Source: Cristatella mucedo (taxonomy: Eukaryota; Bryozoa; Phylactolaemata; Cristatellidae). Taken from it: a stretch of 64,000 bases of DNA. The number at the start of each line of letters is the position of its first letter. Positions within the stretch are counted from its first letter, which is position 1. The position numbers were made by a program, and so were the translations under genes. The stretch lies in the NCBI GenBank assembly GCA_009760855.2, contig WPIO01000006.1:9035001-9099000 (forward strand), written 5' to 3'. Shown one piece after another: positions 12,906 through 26,473 of the stretch. The notes beneath the pieces are model-generated. The model was given only the letters and a program-made list of their open reading frames with translations, did not search any database and was not told the DNA's origin.

Positions 12906-14827
12906 TCACCCTCTATGTTCTACTCGTTAGTTAGGGAAAATGGCTGCATTCGCCATCCCGGTCGATATTCGAGTGGCGCTGCATTTGGATCGGACCGCGG
13001 ACCGCCGGTCGTCTACGTCGAGCTCTATCACTCCGCTGCGAGTGCATGGCTCCTGAACGCGCACAACATTTGGTTACGATCGAGAAAGCATAGACGTCGC
13101 GATTGCACAAAGTTAACGCCTTTCCAGCTCCTACGCGGCCGCACGTAACATTACGGATCTCGCACGAAGGGCTGTGAGATTTATGCGAATTCATCCGAGT
13201 TTCACCCTCTTCCACGTCACTTTTGCTGCGAAACTGAGCCAGTAGTGCCCAACACTTGGGCCGTGCCCTGTCCTACCTTTCTTTTTCGGCCAATTCTGAT
13301 TTGAAGCAACTCGAGCAGCATGCAGCCTACAAAAGCATCAATTTCGTTAGCGCAACCGGCAGTAAGGCCATCTACGCGGAAACATCTATCTAGGGGCGCA
13401 TCAGCCATGATGAATACGAAAGGATCAAAACGCGTCGGCCCAAATGACTGCGGCATTTGATATGACCAAAGAACGCCCAGAAATTGAATTCGGCGCAGCA
13501 GAAACCTCGAAGCGGCTCGTTCCACCGCTCGTGCCGCCACGTGGCTTCAGCGCTATGTCAAAGAAGCATGTCTCAGCTGCAGCGGCGCAGAGTGCCGGTG
13601 CCCATCTTCTTTTCCGTACGCATACACCGAACCCCGGCGACCTGCGCGCTACGACGGCAGCGGACCAGGAGCTTTGCCTATGCAGATCCAGTCAGTCTGA
13701 ATACGACGACTGCTGCCGATGGCTGCGAAGCCGACCTTAGCGACCGCTCGGGACCAGGGAGAGAGCGGAGCGAGCAGAGCGCGAACGCTCCAGCCTTCGC
13801 CTGACGTCACGCTTCCCACCGCAGCAACTACCTCCCCGGGCAAACCGGTTCGAAAGCGCGAACAATCTCCTCGCTAAAAAGTCTCAGCTGCCCGCACTGT
13901 CGGGACGACGGCGTTCGCGGCGGCGCGCGACGTCCGGTCTCGGGAGAATCGAGCGAGTCGGAGCGATTGAGAAAGCCGTCGTGGGCCGCTCGAAGCCTCT
14001 CCGGCTCGTTGCGACAACTGGAGCTGCTCTTGTGCGCCAGCAAAGTAAACAGAGGGCCGCCGGCGACTCCGCCACCGACTGACTGATAGCGGCACGAACG
14101 AGCGCGGCGGCGTAGGGCGGCTGCCATCCGCTGCGGGTGGATAAGATAAAGAGCTCGTCGCCGTCGTCTTGGTCGGCGGTGGCGGCCGCCGATGTCTATG
14201 AGCTGCAGGCGACCTGTCTCCGTCGACGAGCATGGCCCAGAGGTCAGATGCGTACACGGACGGACGACTCATTCGGCTCGCGAGGCCCCTTTAAGCGTGA
14301 CCGCGCGCGTCCGCCGCCGCTAGCGGCTTCCGTTCGGTTCGGCTAGCGTAAGGGTTCGCGGCTAGCGAGCCGCGACCCCTTGAGCAGGCGTTGCGTCACG
14401 TGACTGCGAATAAGCGAGCGGCGGCGTCGGGTTTTCACCAGGCCTCAATCCGCGGCAGGAAGTCTGGCGTGGGTGCGGCTTGACAGCGGCTGAGAGTGCT
14501 TGCCTGAATAGGGAAGTGCCGCTGTTTACCACGACTACTTGAATGGCTCATTCACATTGCATTGCTGTTCGAGCTCTCGGCTTCTGGCTCCGGGAGTCAG
14601 CAGCTTAGGGAGGCCTTCCGGCCACGTGCATCGCTGAACAAGTTCTGTAGGATAACTTTTGCTCAGTTGACATTGCCATACTTCCTGCGTGTAAATGATA
14701 GAAATGTAGCAAAGCCACCAGCTTCAATAAAGACAATAATATTTATACATTTCATATCACTCCTGAGAAAGCAAATCACTTTCTTGGCACTTGACATCGG
14801 CAGAAAACGTTTATTGAATTATTAGTA
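12906..14827. other. GC-rich block with unassigned frames
   Basis: CpG-rich mainly from 13440 to 14540. A plus-strand frame at 13444-13740 (98 codons) and minus-strand frames at 13828-14272 overlap each other and show no known domain. The region could hold a promoter or first exon, but I cannot choose a strand. The 14540-14827 end is ordinary AT-richer sequence. Confidence 0.35.
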
Positions 14828-14990
14828 CGGCGATAGCCCAGGAGCTAATGTGCTCACTCTTCACGACCGATGTCGTGGATACGAATCTTGCGATGGGCGA
14901 TCCCTCAGTGCCAACTGCAAGTGGTGATGATAGCCGTTCAAATGAGGCTGCTAAATCGGGTAACGTATTTTTATATTTCCTAACACAGTT
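14828..14990 (+). mobile_element. tRNA-derived SINE, diverged
   Basis: Diverged copy of the SINE family: TGTGCTCACTCTTCACGACC, a mutated B box GGATACGAATC, GCGATGGGCGATCC, CAACTGCAAGTGGTGATGAT and AATGAGGCTGCTAAATC in the correct order. The tail is a short T-rich stretch at about 14970-14985. Confidence 0.75.
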
Positions 14991-15410
14991 GCACGAAGCT
15001 TACGCACACACGGAACAGTTCGCACGAGAAAGCAAATGATGTGGGTAACATATGCAAGTTAGCTTCATTTTACATACCATCCAATCAGGGTATGTCACTC
15101 TAACAACTTGGTCAAGGTTTTAGATACATAGGAACTACTAGTAGGGTATCTATAGGATTTGAGGCTGACCAATGAGAGGCAGAGCGTAACGACCGGAGCA
15201 AGAGCAGTTCGTGGAGCGACGGCAGGTGGGAGGTGTACACTTTTCAAGTAGGTAAGGGAATGATCGCTTGTCCACAGAAGCCGTTCTGAGTACTTGTCGA
15301 CCGCATGTGTCGACCGTGGAGGGATAGGGTCTTAGCATTTTCAGCCTCGATGCCTAGCAGCAGCAGCCACGGCAATTGCACACACCGTGTAGCTTTGGTA
15401 GTGTTGCCTA
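14991..15410. other. Unassigned DNA
   Basis: Spacer between a SINE and a LINE tail. It holds short frames only; no repeat family or gene is recognised. Confidence 0.4.
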
Positions 15411-16112
15411 ATAATAATAATAATAATAATGCACTTGATAAAGCACCCTCAGAGAACCCAATCTCTTTCTAGGCGCTTTACATTTGCTGCAAAGGGAAAC
15501 TCGATTGAATGGTGAGTAATATCACGCTCGATAAACAAACAAAATGAATAACGTGGTTAGGGGTGATATGCACAGGGTCAGCATGCAAATGTGGTTAGTT
15601 AAATGTGGCATGCAGAGTGTCAGCACGCATAAGCACATGAAGGACGAATCAAAGGGACCCACTAAATCCTGTCCTAAATAGTGTTTTTAAGTTCTTTTTA
15701 AATGTGGCCAAGTCAGGGGACGTTCTGACGCAAGTCGGGAGGGAGTTCCAGGCTTTGGGAGCATACGAACTAAATTCAGGGTCTCCAAAGGATTTGAGGT
15801 TTGTACGAGGTATTGGTAAGCTGTTGGATCCCGAAAAGTGGGTGGTACTGTGCTTGGCCTGGTGGAGGAGTAGATCTGAGAGATAGGCTGGAGCCAAAGA
15901 ATGAAATGACCTAAAAGTGAGCGATAAAACCTTGAAGTAGATGCGTTGCTTGACTGGGAGCCAGTGCAGGTCGGCGAGAAGTGGTGTGATGTGGCAACTG
16001 CGACGCTCACGACAGACAAGCCTAGCTGAGGAGTTTTGCACCAGCTGCAATCGCCTGATTGCACGTACCGGTAGGCCAGCAAGCAGTGAGTTACATAAGT
16101 CAAGACGGGATG
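15411..16112 (-). mobile_element. LINE family B, 5'-truncated copy
   Basis: The (AAT)n run at 15411-15430 is the tail on the minus strand, followed by the stem-loop (GATAAAGCACCCTCAGAGAA on the plus strand). The coding remnant at 15649-16050 includes the LVCRERRSCHITPLLADLHW and SFGDPEFSSYAPKAWNSLPT segments that close family B ORF2. It lies head-to-head with the plus-strand copy that starts at about 16141. Confidence 0.85.
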
Positions 16113-16140
16113 TATGGCAGCCTATTTAGGCAAATAGAGT

Positions 16141-17008
16141 GTGATAGATAGGCTGAAAAAAAATCACCACAAAACCGGCTCTGTCGGCATATCTCCTGTA
16201 GCAGCTGCACGAAATCTAGGTGTCCTCTTTAAAAGTGACCTTTCATTAGATGACCATATCAGCTCCACGGCCAAGTCTGCCTACTTTCAGCTACATGGCA
16301 TTGTCAAAATTCAGGCCTGCTTAGACAGGGAGACTTGTGACATCCCCATCTCGACATTTGTAACTCACATCTTGCTTGTTGACCGGCCGTTGCAATCAGG
16401 CTCTCACAGTTGGTGCACAACTCTGTAAGCAGGCTTGTCTGTCGTGAGTGTCGCAGTCGCCAGCACAGGCTCCTTGTCAAGCAGCAAATTTTTTCGAACT
16501 TCTCTCACTCACTTTTAGGGCCCCTTATTCTTTGGCTCCAGCCTACCTATCAGATCGGCACCCCCACCAGGTTAGGCATTGTACCACCGCTTTTCTAAAT
16601 CAAATCGTTTAGCTACACCTCATCAGAACCTCAAATCCTTTTTAGATCGTGCCTTTAGTTTTACGCTCCCGAAGCATGGAACTTACTTCCAACTGGCGTC
16701 AAGATATCCCTTGAATTGACATTTAAAATAATCTAAAAGTGCATCTATTCTTCACAGCATTTAGTGGGTCAATGTGACTTGTCCTTTATCTGCTTCCGCG
16801 TGCTGACACTGTGCATGCTGCTACTAACCATATTTACATGCTGGCCATGTGCATGACAGCCCTAACCATGTTGTGCTTGTTAGCATTGTGCAAGCTACCA
16901 CTAACCATATAATCATATTTTCTTTACAGCATATGCACATTGCCGAGAAAGATATTAAGTTTTTCTGAGAGTGCTATGCAATGCACTATTCTTATTATTG
17001 TATTGTTG
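16141..17008 (+). mobile_element. LINE family B, degenerate copy
   Basis: Begins near the family segment IDRLKKNHHKTGSVGISPVA and passes through NLGVLFKSDLSLDDHISST (frame 16141-16428). It then decays by frameshifts and closes with GAGAAAGATATTAAGTTTTTCTGAGAGTGC and a short TATTATTG tail near 17005. Together with 15411-16112 it makes an inverted pair separated by about 30 bp. Confidence 0.8.
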
Positions 17009-17016
17009 TACCACGA

Positions 17017-17436
17017 TCAGTTTCAGCCTGTTCGCGCCCTCAGGTCCTGTGGGGACAATAAATTAGCGGTCCCATTCCTCCGCTTAAAGACAGTTGGCGA
17101 CAGAAGCTTTAGCTCTGCAGGTCCTAGACTGTGGAACTCGCTCCCACAATTCTTACGCAACGATAACTACTTTACTACTGCCGACTATGGCTCATCCTTT
17201 TCAGCGGTTCTGAGCTGCTACTTCCATGCTACTCACTACATCAACTGGTCTCCTGACTCAGCTATGCTCCCCACTTTCTCTTTGTTGCGTGAGACGAAGT
17301 CTGTTGGCTACGGAATGAGTACCGAAAGCCGCTTAGGCTGTGAGTGCGCTATACAAAACTCTCCTGCGTAACACCCACATGGTCTTTATGAATTTGTGGA
17401 GTCACTAACGGAGATACATTACATTACATTACACGA
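17017..17436 (+). mobile_element. LINE family A 3' fragment
   Basis: The frame inside 16940-17371 carries the family A C-terminus: QFQPVRALRSCGDNKLAVPF, GDRSFSSAGPRLWNSLPQFL, TESRLGCECAIQNSPA, then a stop. The non-coding end GGAGATACATTACATTACAT is the (ACATT)n tail. It abuts a family B tail on its left, which suggests insertion beside an older element. Confidence 0.9.
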
Positions 17437-17916
17437 TGTCGGAGGAGGCGTTTCGAGGTGACTTCAGGCTTTGGTAACCATATTGGAGCTTCGGAAGCGA
17501 GCTTCTCTTCCTCCCGCTGTAGTCCTTAAGCGACACTACCCATCGAGACTTGCAAGCCCTTTTTCCACTTTTAATCCCCAATTTAATCGAGATGCTATTT
17601 GCTAGCTAATGTATTTCACAAGGCTCGGGGCTTTTGGAAACTAGATTTTGCTGCAAAATCGCACCCTAGAGGCACAAAGAAATTTTACGCGAAAATGTTT
17701 GTTTTTCACAGAGAATACCGCCTGTTATCATCGAAACTGAACTTCATTATTCAATGTGCTCCTTTATTCACCACAACTCATTTCAGAGCTGTTGACCCCT
17801 CTGAGCTGCTCAAAGGATCAATATATTTGCCCTGGGATGTATCTATGCAGCATATGAACATGCCAACATGTGCATAGGGACATACTAACCAAAACTGCCT
17901 CCTCAACCATACCAAT
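17437..17916. other. Unassigned DNA between LINE fragments
   Basis: One 92-codon plus-strand frame (17599-17877) without recognisable domain. No repeat family seen. Confidence 0.4.
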
Positions 17917-18248
17917 GTAATGTTATGTATCACCGTCTATAACTCCACAAAGTCATAAAGACCATGTGGGTGTTACGCAGGAGAGTTTTGTATATCGCAC
18001 TCACAGTCTAAGCGGCTTTCGGTACGCATTCCGTAGCCAACAGACTTCGTCTCACGCAACAAAGAGAAAGTGGGAAGCATAGCAGAGTCAGGAGACCAGT
18101 TGATGTAGTGAGTAGCATGGAAGTAGCAGCTCAGGATCGCTGAAAAGGTTGAGCCATAGTCGGCAGTAGGAGAGTAGCTGTCGGTGCGTAGGAATTGTGG
18201 AAGCGAGTTCCACAGTCTAGGACCTGCAGAGCTACAGCTTCTCACTCC
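17917..18248 (-). mobile_element. LINE family A 3' fragment
   Basis: On the minus strand it ends in the family A terminus (tail complement AATGTTATGTATCACCG at 17920). The frame 17973-18245 encodes the SSAGPRLWNSLPQFLRTDSY to CDIQNSPA end. Truncated at about 18248. Confidence 0.9.
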
Positions 18249-18537
18249 TTAACTGCATCCTCTTATGCTAATTGCTTGACACAAAGAATGCCATAGCGAC
18301 TTCCGGATCAAGTCTTTGGGTAGTAAAATGGCAACGAAAAAGTATAAAAATGCTGGCACAATGAGCGTCACTAGAAATCGATGTTTCTGTTGACTAAATA
18401 ATTGCCACGTACGCCTCATCGTGCCTGGTCGTGCAATTGCCATACAGGCTGTCGCCGCTACTGCTATAAGAGTAGCAGCTGTTGCCCTCTCAGATAGTTA
18501 GCGTTCAGTGGCTGAAACTCGCACTTAGATTTCATGA

Positions 18538-19460
18538 AATGTAATGTATCTCCGACTGTAGCTCCACAAAGACAACGCTGGTGTTATGCAGGATAGTTTT
18601 GTTTTGCGCTCGCATAGCCTAAGCAGCTTTCGTTGCGCATTCGGCAGCCGGCAGACTTCATCTCACGCAACAAAGGAAAAGTGAGAAGCATAGCTGAGTC
18701 AAGAGAGCAGTTGAGGTAGTCAACAGCATGGAAGAAACAGCTCAGGACCGCTGAAAGTTGAGCCATAGTCGGCAGTACGAGAGTAGTTGCCGTTGCATAA
18801 GAGTTTTGGAAGTGAGTTCCAGCGTCTAGGACCTGCAGTGCAAAAGCTTCTGTCGCAAAAGGTCTTTAAGCGGAGGGATGGAGCAGCTAATGTATTTTCC
18901 ATGCAAAACCTGAGGGTACGAGGATGTGAAACTGGTGCAGCAGTTCGCCTAGGTATGAAGGAACCAAGCCGTGGCAGGCAGGCCTTGCAGGTCAGCTTAA
19001 GAACTTTGCTCTGTGTGGGTTGATCAACCGGCAGCCATCCAAGCTCTTTCAGCAAAGGAGACAAATGGTCACACCTCTAGGGTTTTTAAACGAGCCTCGC
19101 AGCCACATTCCTCGCCAGCTGTTGTGGCCTAGTGGCTTTTTTAGGCAGCTCAGCCAAAAGGTAATTACAGTAATCTAGCCAAGACAGAATCGAGGAGCTA
19201 GTTAACTTCTTTGTAAGCCACCGTTGAAGACCGATAGCAACTAATCTTAGATAGGGACCGAACGCGACGGCTAGTTGTGGAAGCAGTCTTCATATCGTAG
19301 CTTTCAAAATTTAGGCAGACGTTGAAGACGACACCTAAATTGTGAGCGCGCGGTGATGGTCGCACAATAGCATCACCTATAAGAAGAGCAAAGCCTTTTA
19401 GTCCAGCCACAAACGCAGCAACCCCATCTTACCGTCGTTTAGTTTAAGGAAATTTGCTGC
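18538..19460 (-). mobile_element. LINE family A, longer degenerate copy
   Basis: Tail complement AATGTAATGTATCTCCG at 18540. The minus-strand frames at 18584-19064 encode SPLLKELGWLPVDQPTQSKV and the GPRRWNSLPKLL end. A further frame at 19198-19410 encodes AGLKGFALLIGDAIVRPSPR. Frameshifts separate them, so the copy is inactive. It ends upstream near 19460 within the region encoding NDDKTELLLI-like sequence. Confidence 0.85.
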
Positions 19461-19559
19461 GGCAGCAAACGCCCCCACGTTTACTTACGAGAAAAAATAA
19501 TGGGGCAGATTAGAAAGTTTACTATTTGGCCCGGCCATTACATATTAAGTAGCCTGTAC

Positions 19560-20075
19560 ACGGTATTATGGTGTCCTTTTTCAAAATAACTTTTCTTTAG
19601 ATGACCAAATCAGTTCCACAGTCAAATTGGCCTATTTAAATTACAGTGAGAGTGCAAAAACTCGGACTTGCTTAGTTAGTGACACTGCAGCCAAGCTGAT
19701 CCACATTGTCGGGATTTCCCGACTATCCACGAATTGGATGATATCCGGACTTCTGTAACTCGCTACTGGCACGTCTTTTTTTCCAGTGCTTTCAGTCGGT
19801 GCAAATCTCGGCAGCTCGCTTTTCTGTCGTGAACCTAGCAACTTTCACAGTACAGCGGTCCACACTGGCTCCCCGGTCAAGAGGGATATCGGCTTCAAGT
19901 TTCTGTCGTTAACTTTTAGGTCTCCTTCTATCTCTCGCTCTCGCCAAACACCTCACCCAAATAGTCCCTCTTCAGACTTTTCATCGTACCGTCCGCTCGT
20001 CTGATCCTGCTCGGTTAGCTGTGCCTCGAACTAACCTCTAATCCTTTGGAGTCTTTGCCTTCATTTAGTACACTC
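19560..20075 (+). mobile_element. LINE family B, heavily eroded copy
   Basis: Recognisable landmarks in order: GTGTCCTTTTTCAAAATAAC, TTTAGATGACCAAATCAGTT, CGTGAACCTAGCAACTTTCA, TGTGCCTCGAACTAACCTCT and CCTTTGGAGTCTTTGCCTTC. All correspond to parts of 48470-48990. No tail is visible. Reading frames are broken throughout. Confidence 0.65.
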
Positions 20076-20399
20076 CAAAACCCCTGTATTGCTGTCGGCT
20101 TACCTGTACATCGCATCATCTCGCGATTTAGCGGCGTGCACAGTGAAGCTAAAACCCTACCTGTTCCTCGTGGTATTTGCTCCGTCCGAGTTCCTCGACT
20201 AAAAAGTGTCATGTTTCCGTTCAGACTTTGTGTGTTGCCTAGAAAAGAATTGATTTTCTTGGAGGCTGTATACATTTTTTGTTCCTAACGAAGCAAATGC
20301 CGCTCACCAGGCAGGTATTGTACTTGCGGCTATTCGTGAGCTTTTCATAGCAGCCTTATCACTCTAAAGCGAAACGTGCGCGTTTATCACAACGCGTTT

Positions 20400-23080
20400 G
20401 CAGCCGGCCAAAAGCAGAGGAGCTCGCCGAGCGGATGTCGTCGAGCGGAAGTCGTCTACTCCAGTTCAGAATGGCTGCTTTAGCCAGGAGAGCTCCGCGG
20501 TCGGTCGGCCCCCGTGGGATCAATCAAGCCAGCGTTGCTGGCTGCAAACATGGAGCTGCTTCGCGCAAATTCAAATTCACTGCCGGGCAGGGTCAACAGG
20601 ATTGAGAACCGCGTGCTCCTGCAGCTCCTAGTTTTCGTGACGTAATTTCTCGCAGCCCTAGTGCAGAAGCGCGTGCGTCCTGAATTTGCGAAGAACCGCA
20701 TAATCTTCCTACGCACTAGACGACTCTGCGAGCGCCCGTCGAAACCGCGTCCATTGTGCAGTCGCAAAAAAAAGTGACGTCGCAGGAGCCGAAAGACCCC
20801 AGCGCCGGCTACGGCGGCGGTGGCAGCGCGGTCAGGAGAGGAGCGCGGCGGCGTACGCACCCAGAGGCGGGGCGCTGCGGCGGGAACTCGAGCCCGGAAC
20901 GATTGCTGGGCGCAGGCCGCTCTCCGCCGCCGCCGCTCGCAGTTCGTCTGCGCTGAGACTTTGCCTCCGCGCCAGCGGTGCCTTCGCAAGCCGCTCCTCG
21001 CCGCCGAACGAGGCGGACATCGGCCCCAGCAGCGGCGGCCGCTGGCGCCCCGCCAAGCGGCGGCTGCGTCTGATTGTCGAGCGTGCGAGGTGCTAAGGTC
21101 GGAAGCGCGAAGCGCCAGCGATCTCTCGCCGTCAGCTGCGTGCGAATCCTACCGGCGGAGGCTCGCTGTTTCCTTCGTCGTCCTACCGAAACTTTTGAGA
21201 GGGTACCTCTCGGTGGCCAGTCGCACCTTTCGACGAGCGTAAGTAGGAGCAACCCAGCACGTCCCCGAACTTCCGTCTGCACTTTTCGATATAACTCGCC
21301 TTTGCATTTAAGCCCAAAAAACCGAGCTCCGGCAAGCGGCGCTCGCCATCCCATCGCCGGACCTTCCCGCATTCCAAGAATCCGAACTCGGCGGCCGTGC
21401 AGGAAATTAATTTTACTTCTGCTGTTGTGAAATTGGAAACAACGCGCATTTGGAGGGAGGTCACTGTCAGCCGTACCGACGTCAGAAGCCCGCGCAGTTT
21501 GTTTTTTTCCCCCAGTTGGTCAGCGATTACCGGATGGCAACTGCGTCAGCCGCGACTCGAAGCAGCGCAACTGCTCGCCGCCGAATGCGGGGCTCGGAAC
21601 GCAAGATGGAGAGCCGTCCCCACCCCCACGGGCGCTATGTCTTCTGCGGCCGCCTAGCGTTCGGCTAGCCAACTGCGGTGGCGCAATGCTGCTGGTGGGG
21701 AGCGAGAGCAGGCAAACGGTTCCAGCGCGAGCGTACGGCGGCGGCGGCGGCGGCACGCTGCCGCTGCTCGAGAGCGACCGCTGAGCTCACGCTCGGCGAA
21801 GCCGATCCACGCCGATCTGGCAGCTACGGCCCATCGGTCTGCTGACTGCCTCGCAGCCGAGAGCCGCGGCAGCGAAGCATTCGCCGTGAGACCGTCGCCA
21901 AAAGCTGCGCGCCTGATGCGGCAAAGCTGGAGAGCGAGCCAGTCTCTCGGCGGCGATCTCGGCAGCGGAGCCTCCGCCCTACTGCCTCCGCCTTTCTCCC
22001 TGCTCTTTGAGGGCGCGGAGTACTCCGTCGAGAGTCGTTTTTCCCTAACGGGCTCGAATGTCGAGCGAGTTCTGGCGCCAAATCGGCGGTCGACAGCTGC
22101 TTCGAGCACTCCAAGCAGAGAGCGAGCGGAATTGACGAGCCGCGCCGATTCTTCAGGAGCTCCGAGGAGCGAGCAGCTGAGTAGGGCAGGACGGAAAGGG
22201 ACGGGGCGGGGCCCAGGGGGGCTGGAGTTCGCGAGCGCGCGCGACGTCGTCGAGAGGACGCTGCCGCCGCGAGAGCTACTTCTGTTGTCTGCGAGCTGCC
22301 GAGCAGTAGTAACGACCGCCTGCATCGCTCGACGCGCTAAGTAGACCGTCCGTCGTGTCGGCAGAGCCGAGCAAGGGCAGAGCTCGCTCCGTGCTGCCGC
22401 CGCGATCTCGCCGGCCTCAAAAAAGAAGGGACGCGGCGAAAGCACTATGATGTCGGGGTCTCTCAGAGACAGACAGAGAAAGACACACAGAGAGGAGAGA
22501 GCGAGAGAGAAGCACAAAGAGACAGAGAGAGACAAAGACTGAGAGAGGCAGAGACAGAGACCGAGAGGGAAGGAGTGATGGAGAGAGAGCGGCTCGCGCG
22601 AGGTGAATGGAGACGCACCTCGAGAAGCATCGAGATCGGCTCGCTTGGCTCCCACCGTCCGATTAATTCCGCCACACGGCGGCGGTGGAAGCTTGGCTGC
22701 AAGGAGACCCTCCGTCGCAGTCTTTTTTGGCAATCGAGTTGCTAGCCGCTTCGTGGAAACGTCGCTTTCTTTCATGTCTTCCAGTTGCGCTCGCGCTTTT
22801 CCCTAAGGCGACCTCTGCAGGCCTTCAATTAGTGCGTTCAGCCGCCGTCTCGCACCTCGAAGGCAGCGGCTGCTAGTTCGGGGTCGATCGTAGCAGTGAG
22901 CCCGCGTTTGATCGTGCTCTGAGTGAGCCGCTCGCTCGAGGTCTCCACGGAAATGCTGTCGCTGTCGATACGAGTCTCAGTCGAAGACCAGAAGAACGGC
23001 CATACGACTGCCTGACAGCCGGCTGGTCAACGTTTTCGGCCAGAGCGCACCGCCCGTTCTCACCCAACGCTAGGCGACAG
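20400..23080. other. GC/CpG-rich block
   Basis: A 2.7 kb CpG-dense block. Frames up to 373 codons (minus, 21654-22775) cross it, but that one runs through a GA-rich microsatellite (22458-22590) and shows no domain. The frame at 20809-21372 (minus) is Ala/Arg-rich with no recognisable family. A promoter or first-exon role is possible; direction is undetermined. Confidence 0.4.
22458..22590 (+). repeat. GA-rich imperfect microsatellite
   Basis: Imperfect GAGA/GACA repeats for about 130 bp inside the GC-rich block. Frames across it become Leu/Ser-rich on the minus strand, which is an artefact of the repeat. Confidence 0.85.
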
Positions 23081-23763
23081 TCGCACGTCTTTAGATAGCC
23101 TCGTCAACCGCACCGTTAATGCCTGCGTAACGAAAGCAGTAACAACGTAATAGGACATTTCGTTAATGCCCTAGGAGTGTGAACAGTCTCTTTTTAGGCA
23201 CTTTTCCTGTGTAGCCATTCGTTCGAGCCCCTTGCGGTCGCGATGCCGCCCCCACCAATCTCCTTCGCGTAGTCAGCTCATTTCCGCATGCCCGACGCAC
23301 TCCGACGGGCGCCATTTCGCACTGCCTTCACTCTCTCCATCGCTCGCTCTCTCACTCGCCCGCTGGTCCACCGGTAAACATCCACAGCTGGGCACGGAAT
23401 GCGAGTGCCGCGAGTTATCAATGGCTGCTTACCCCCTTTAGAGCGCTTGAAGTCAGCTAAAGTTTGGAACATAGGGGATTATGAGTTAAGGGCTCTGATA
23501 ACGTCATTAAATTTATGTTTAAGCTCATTCTATCGCCGCCACCAGTTCAATGAGAAGCTCGTTCTGAGTACTACTCTTATTACCTGCAGCATATAGGCCC
23601 AGCTGCATCATGCAATCACCGTGCGGCTCGTCCAGATGTGACAGTAGTTGTAGGTCAGAGCCATATCAGACGTGCCTTACGGAACAGTAGCACAAAGCGG
23701 CTGCGTCCTGCGGTTAATTAGCCCTTTAGACCGCGGTGACTATAGCTAATCAGTCCTTCAGTC
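23081..23763. other. Unassigned DNA
   Basis: No repeat family or gene recognised; short frames only. Confidence 0.35.
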
Positions 23764-24700
<937 letters not shown>

Positions 24701-24836
24701 TCACGTTTCTCTCTTTTTGTCTCTCGTCTGCTCACTGTATGTCTCGTTTGCTTTTTATGTGCCTGGCATTTGTTTATCAGTCTGTCGCATCACAAAGTCA
24801 TTGCTTTAAAAGAGCTGCTTCCACCTCATGCAACCA

Positions 24837-24839
<3 letters not shown>

Positions 24840-24932
<93 letters not shown>
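24840..24932 (+). repeat. (GA)n microsatellite
   Basis: Pure GA for about 90 bp, only 170 bp downstream of the CT block and complementary to it. Confidence 0.95.
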
Positions 24933-24933
<1 letters not shown>

Positions 24934-25539
24934 CCGAGCCAAGGCAGGCCAGTCAAGCTAATAGCATGCATGCAGCACTGAGGACTAGTGAACAGGATGC
25001 CAGAGATTCCGGTAGGAGACCATTGAGCTAGACTCGTGGCAGTGAGCTGCTGCACAGAAGAGCAGCCATCAATTAAGAGCATCGTTCAACAACAAGTGCA
25101 GGTAAGGGAGCGGTTAAACTAGTTGTCAGGAAGGACCCGGGGTCAGAGGTCAAGTTGATGCTGGCGCAGTAGCTCTGCTAACGAAACGTCTACTCTGCAG
25201 CCAGAGCAGTAAGGTCTGTATAAGTGGTTTGATCTTTTCGGAAAAAGCAGGAATAGCTGTGGTCACAATAACCAGCTTCTCACTGTACTTTACCGCACAT
25301 TGTACCGAGCAGTTATCTGATTATATTCCCTTCAGCAGAGCAGCTTTAGCAGTAATGGCCGCTAGGCTGTTCGGCAATAAACACCATTATAGACCCTGGG
25401 TGCATTAGCAGTGCAGCTGTCTTTATCTCAACTCGTGCCTAAGCTGTTGGCATGCGTTTATAGATTTCCGAGCTCATATTAATTAGGATATTCAGATGAT
25501 TGCGATCAGCCAGATGCGGCTGCTAGCGACCGCAAGGCA
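24933..25539. other. Unassigned DNA
   Basis: Nothing recognised apart from chance frames. Confidence 0.35.
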
Positions 25540-26473
25540 TCTGCTACCAGCAGCAGCAGCAACCACAACAGCTGCAGTCGGCTGTCCGAAAATTCGTTGA
25601 GCAACTGAGCTCGGTCGTGCTGTACCTTCTAACAGAGGCAAAAATGTCGTCTAACCTTGACCTTACAGGCCTAGCTGATCGGTTCGTCCTGTGGAGAGGC
25701 CGTAAGAGTGTAGCCAGCCTCGGCTCGAGGTAGCGCCGATTTGATCGCAGAGTGGCGTTCGCATGTGTGCTCCACTGCGCTGGCTGCTCGTAGCATAGCG
25801 ACGCTGCAGGTTCGCCCCGGAAAAGGGGCATTCTAACGCCAGCCCCGATCGATCGGCTGTCTAAACTCTTGCCCATCCTCCGATCAAGGTGCAGGCAGAA
25901 CGGTGCCAGTGGAGTGAGTCACCGCCGTCCCCAGGTCGCAGCCAGCAGAAAAAGCTGCCGCTCGCGCGCCGATGAGGCTTCTCTGCTGGGGCGCCTACTG
26001 CCAAGCTGGCCTCTCTCCAGCTGCCCCGCAACGACGGCAGCAGTCGCGCGGAATAACGAGAGAGCCACGTCGGCTCGTTAGCTCGCCGTGTGAGACGTGT
26101 CAGCCAGGGGGCGCCAATCGCCTGCGCGACGAGCGACCGACTGTCGGCCTTCGCCTTCTCGATGGCACAGCTCTTTATTATCGAGTGGGGAATTCGCGCA
26201 AGGGGTGAGGGGGCAACAGCGCTCAGGCGCTTCGCACGTGCTCACTGTCGCCACCGCACGGGTTCGCGGCTGACGGAGCGGTCGCTCCGAGTCTCTGCGG
26301 TGCCGTCGACTGCTACGCTGCTGCGACAGGCGCGCGCGACGTGCTCATTATCACTACGCCACGAAGATACATGCACGCTCGCGCCCTCGTGAATTCATCG
26401 TGAGCCTAGCCGCACACGGCTGGCGGCGATCGCATCGCCTCTGCGCGGCGAAGCTCAAGCAGCCGCCAAGCGT

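Noticed and set aside
21654-22775. 373-codon minus-strand open frame
   Set aside because: It crosses a GA-rich microsatellite, lies in stop-poor CpG-rich DNA, overlaps frames on the other strand and has no recognisable domain.
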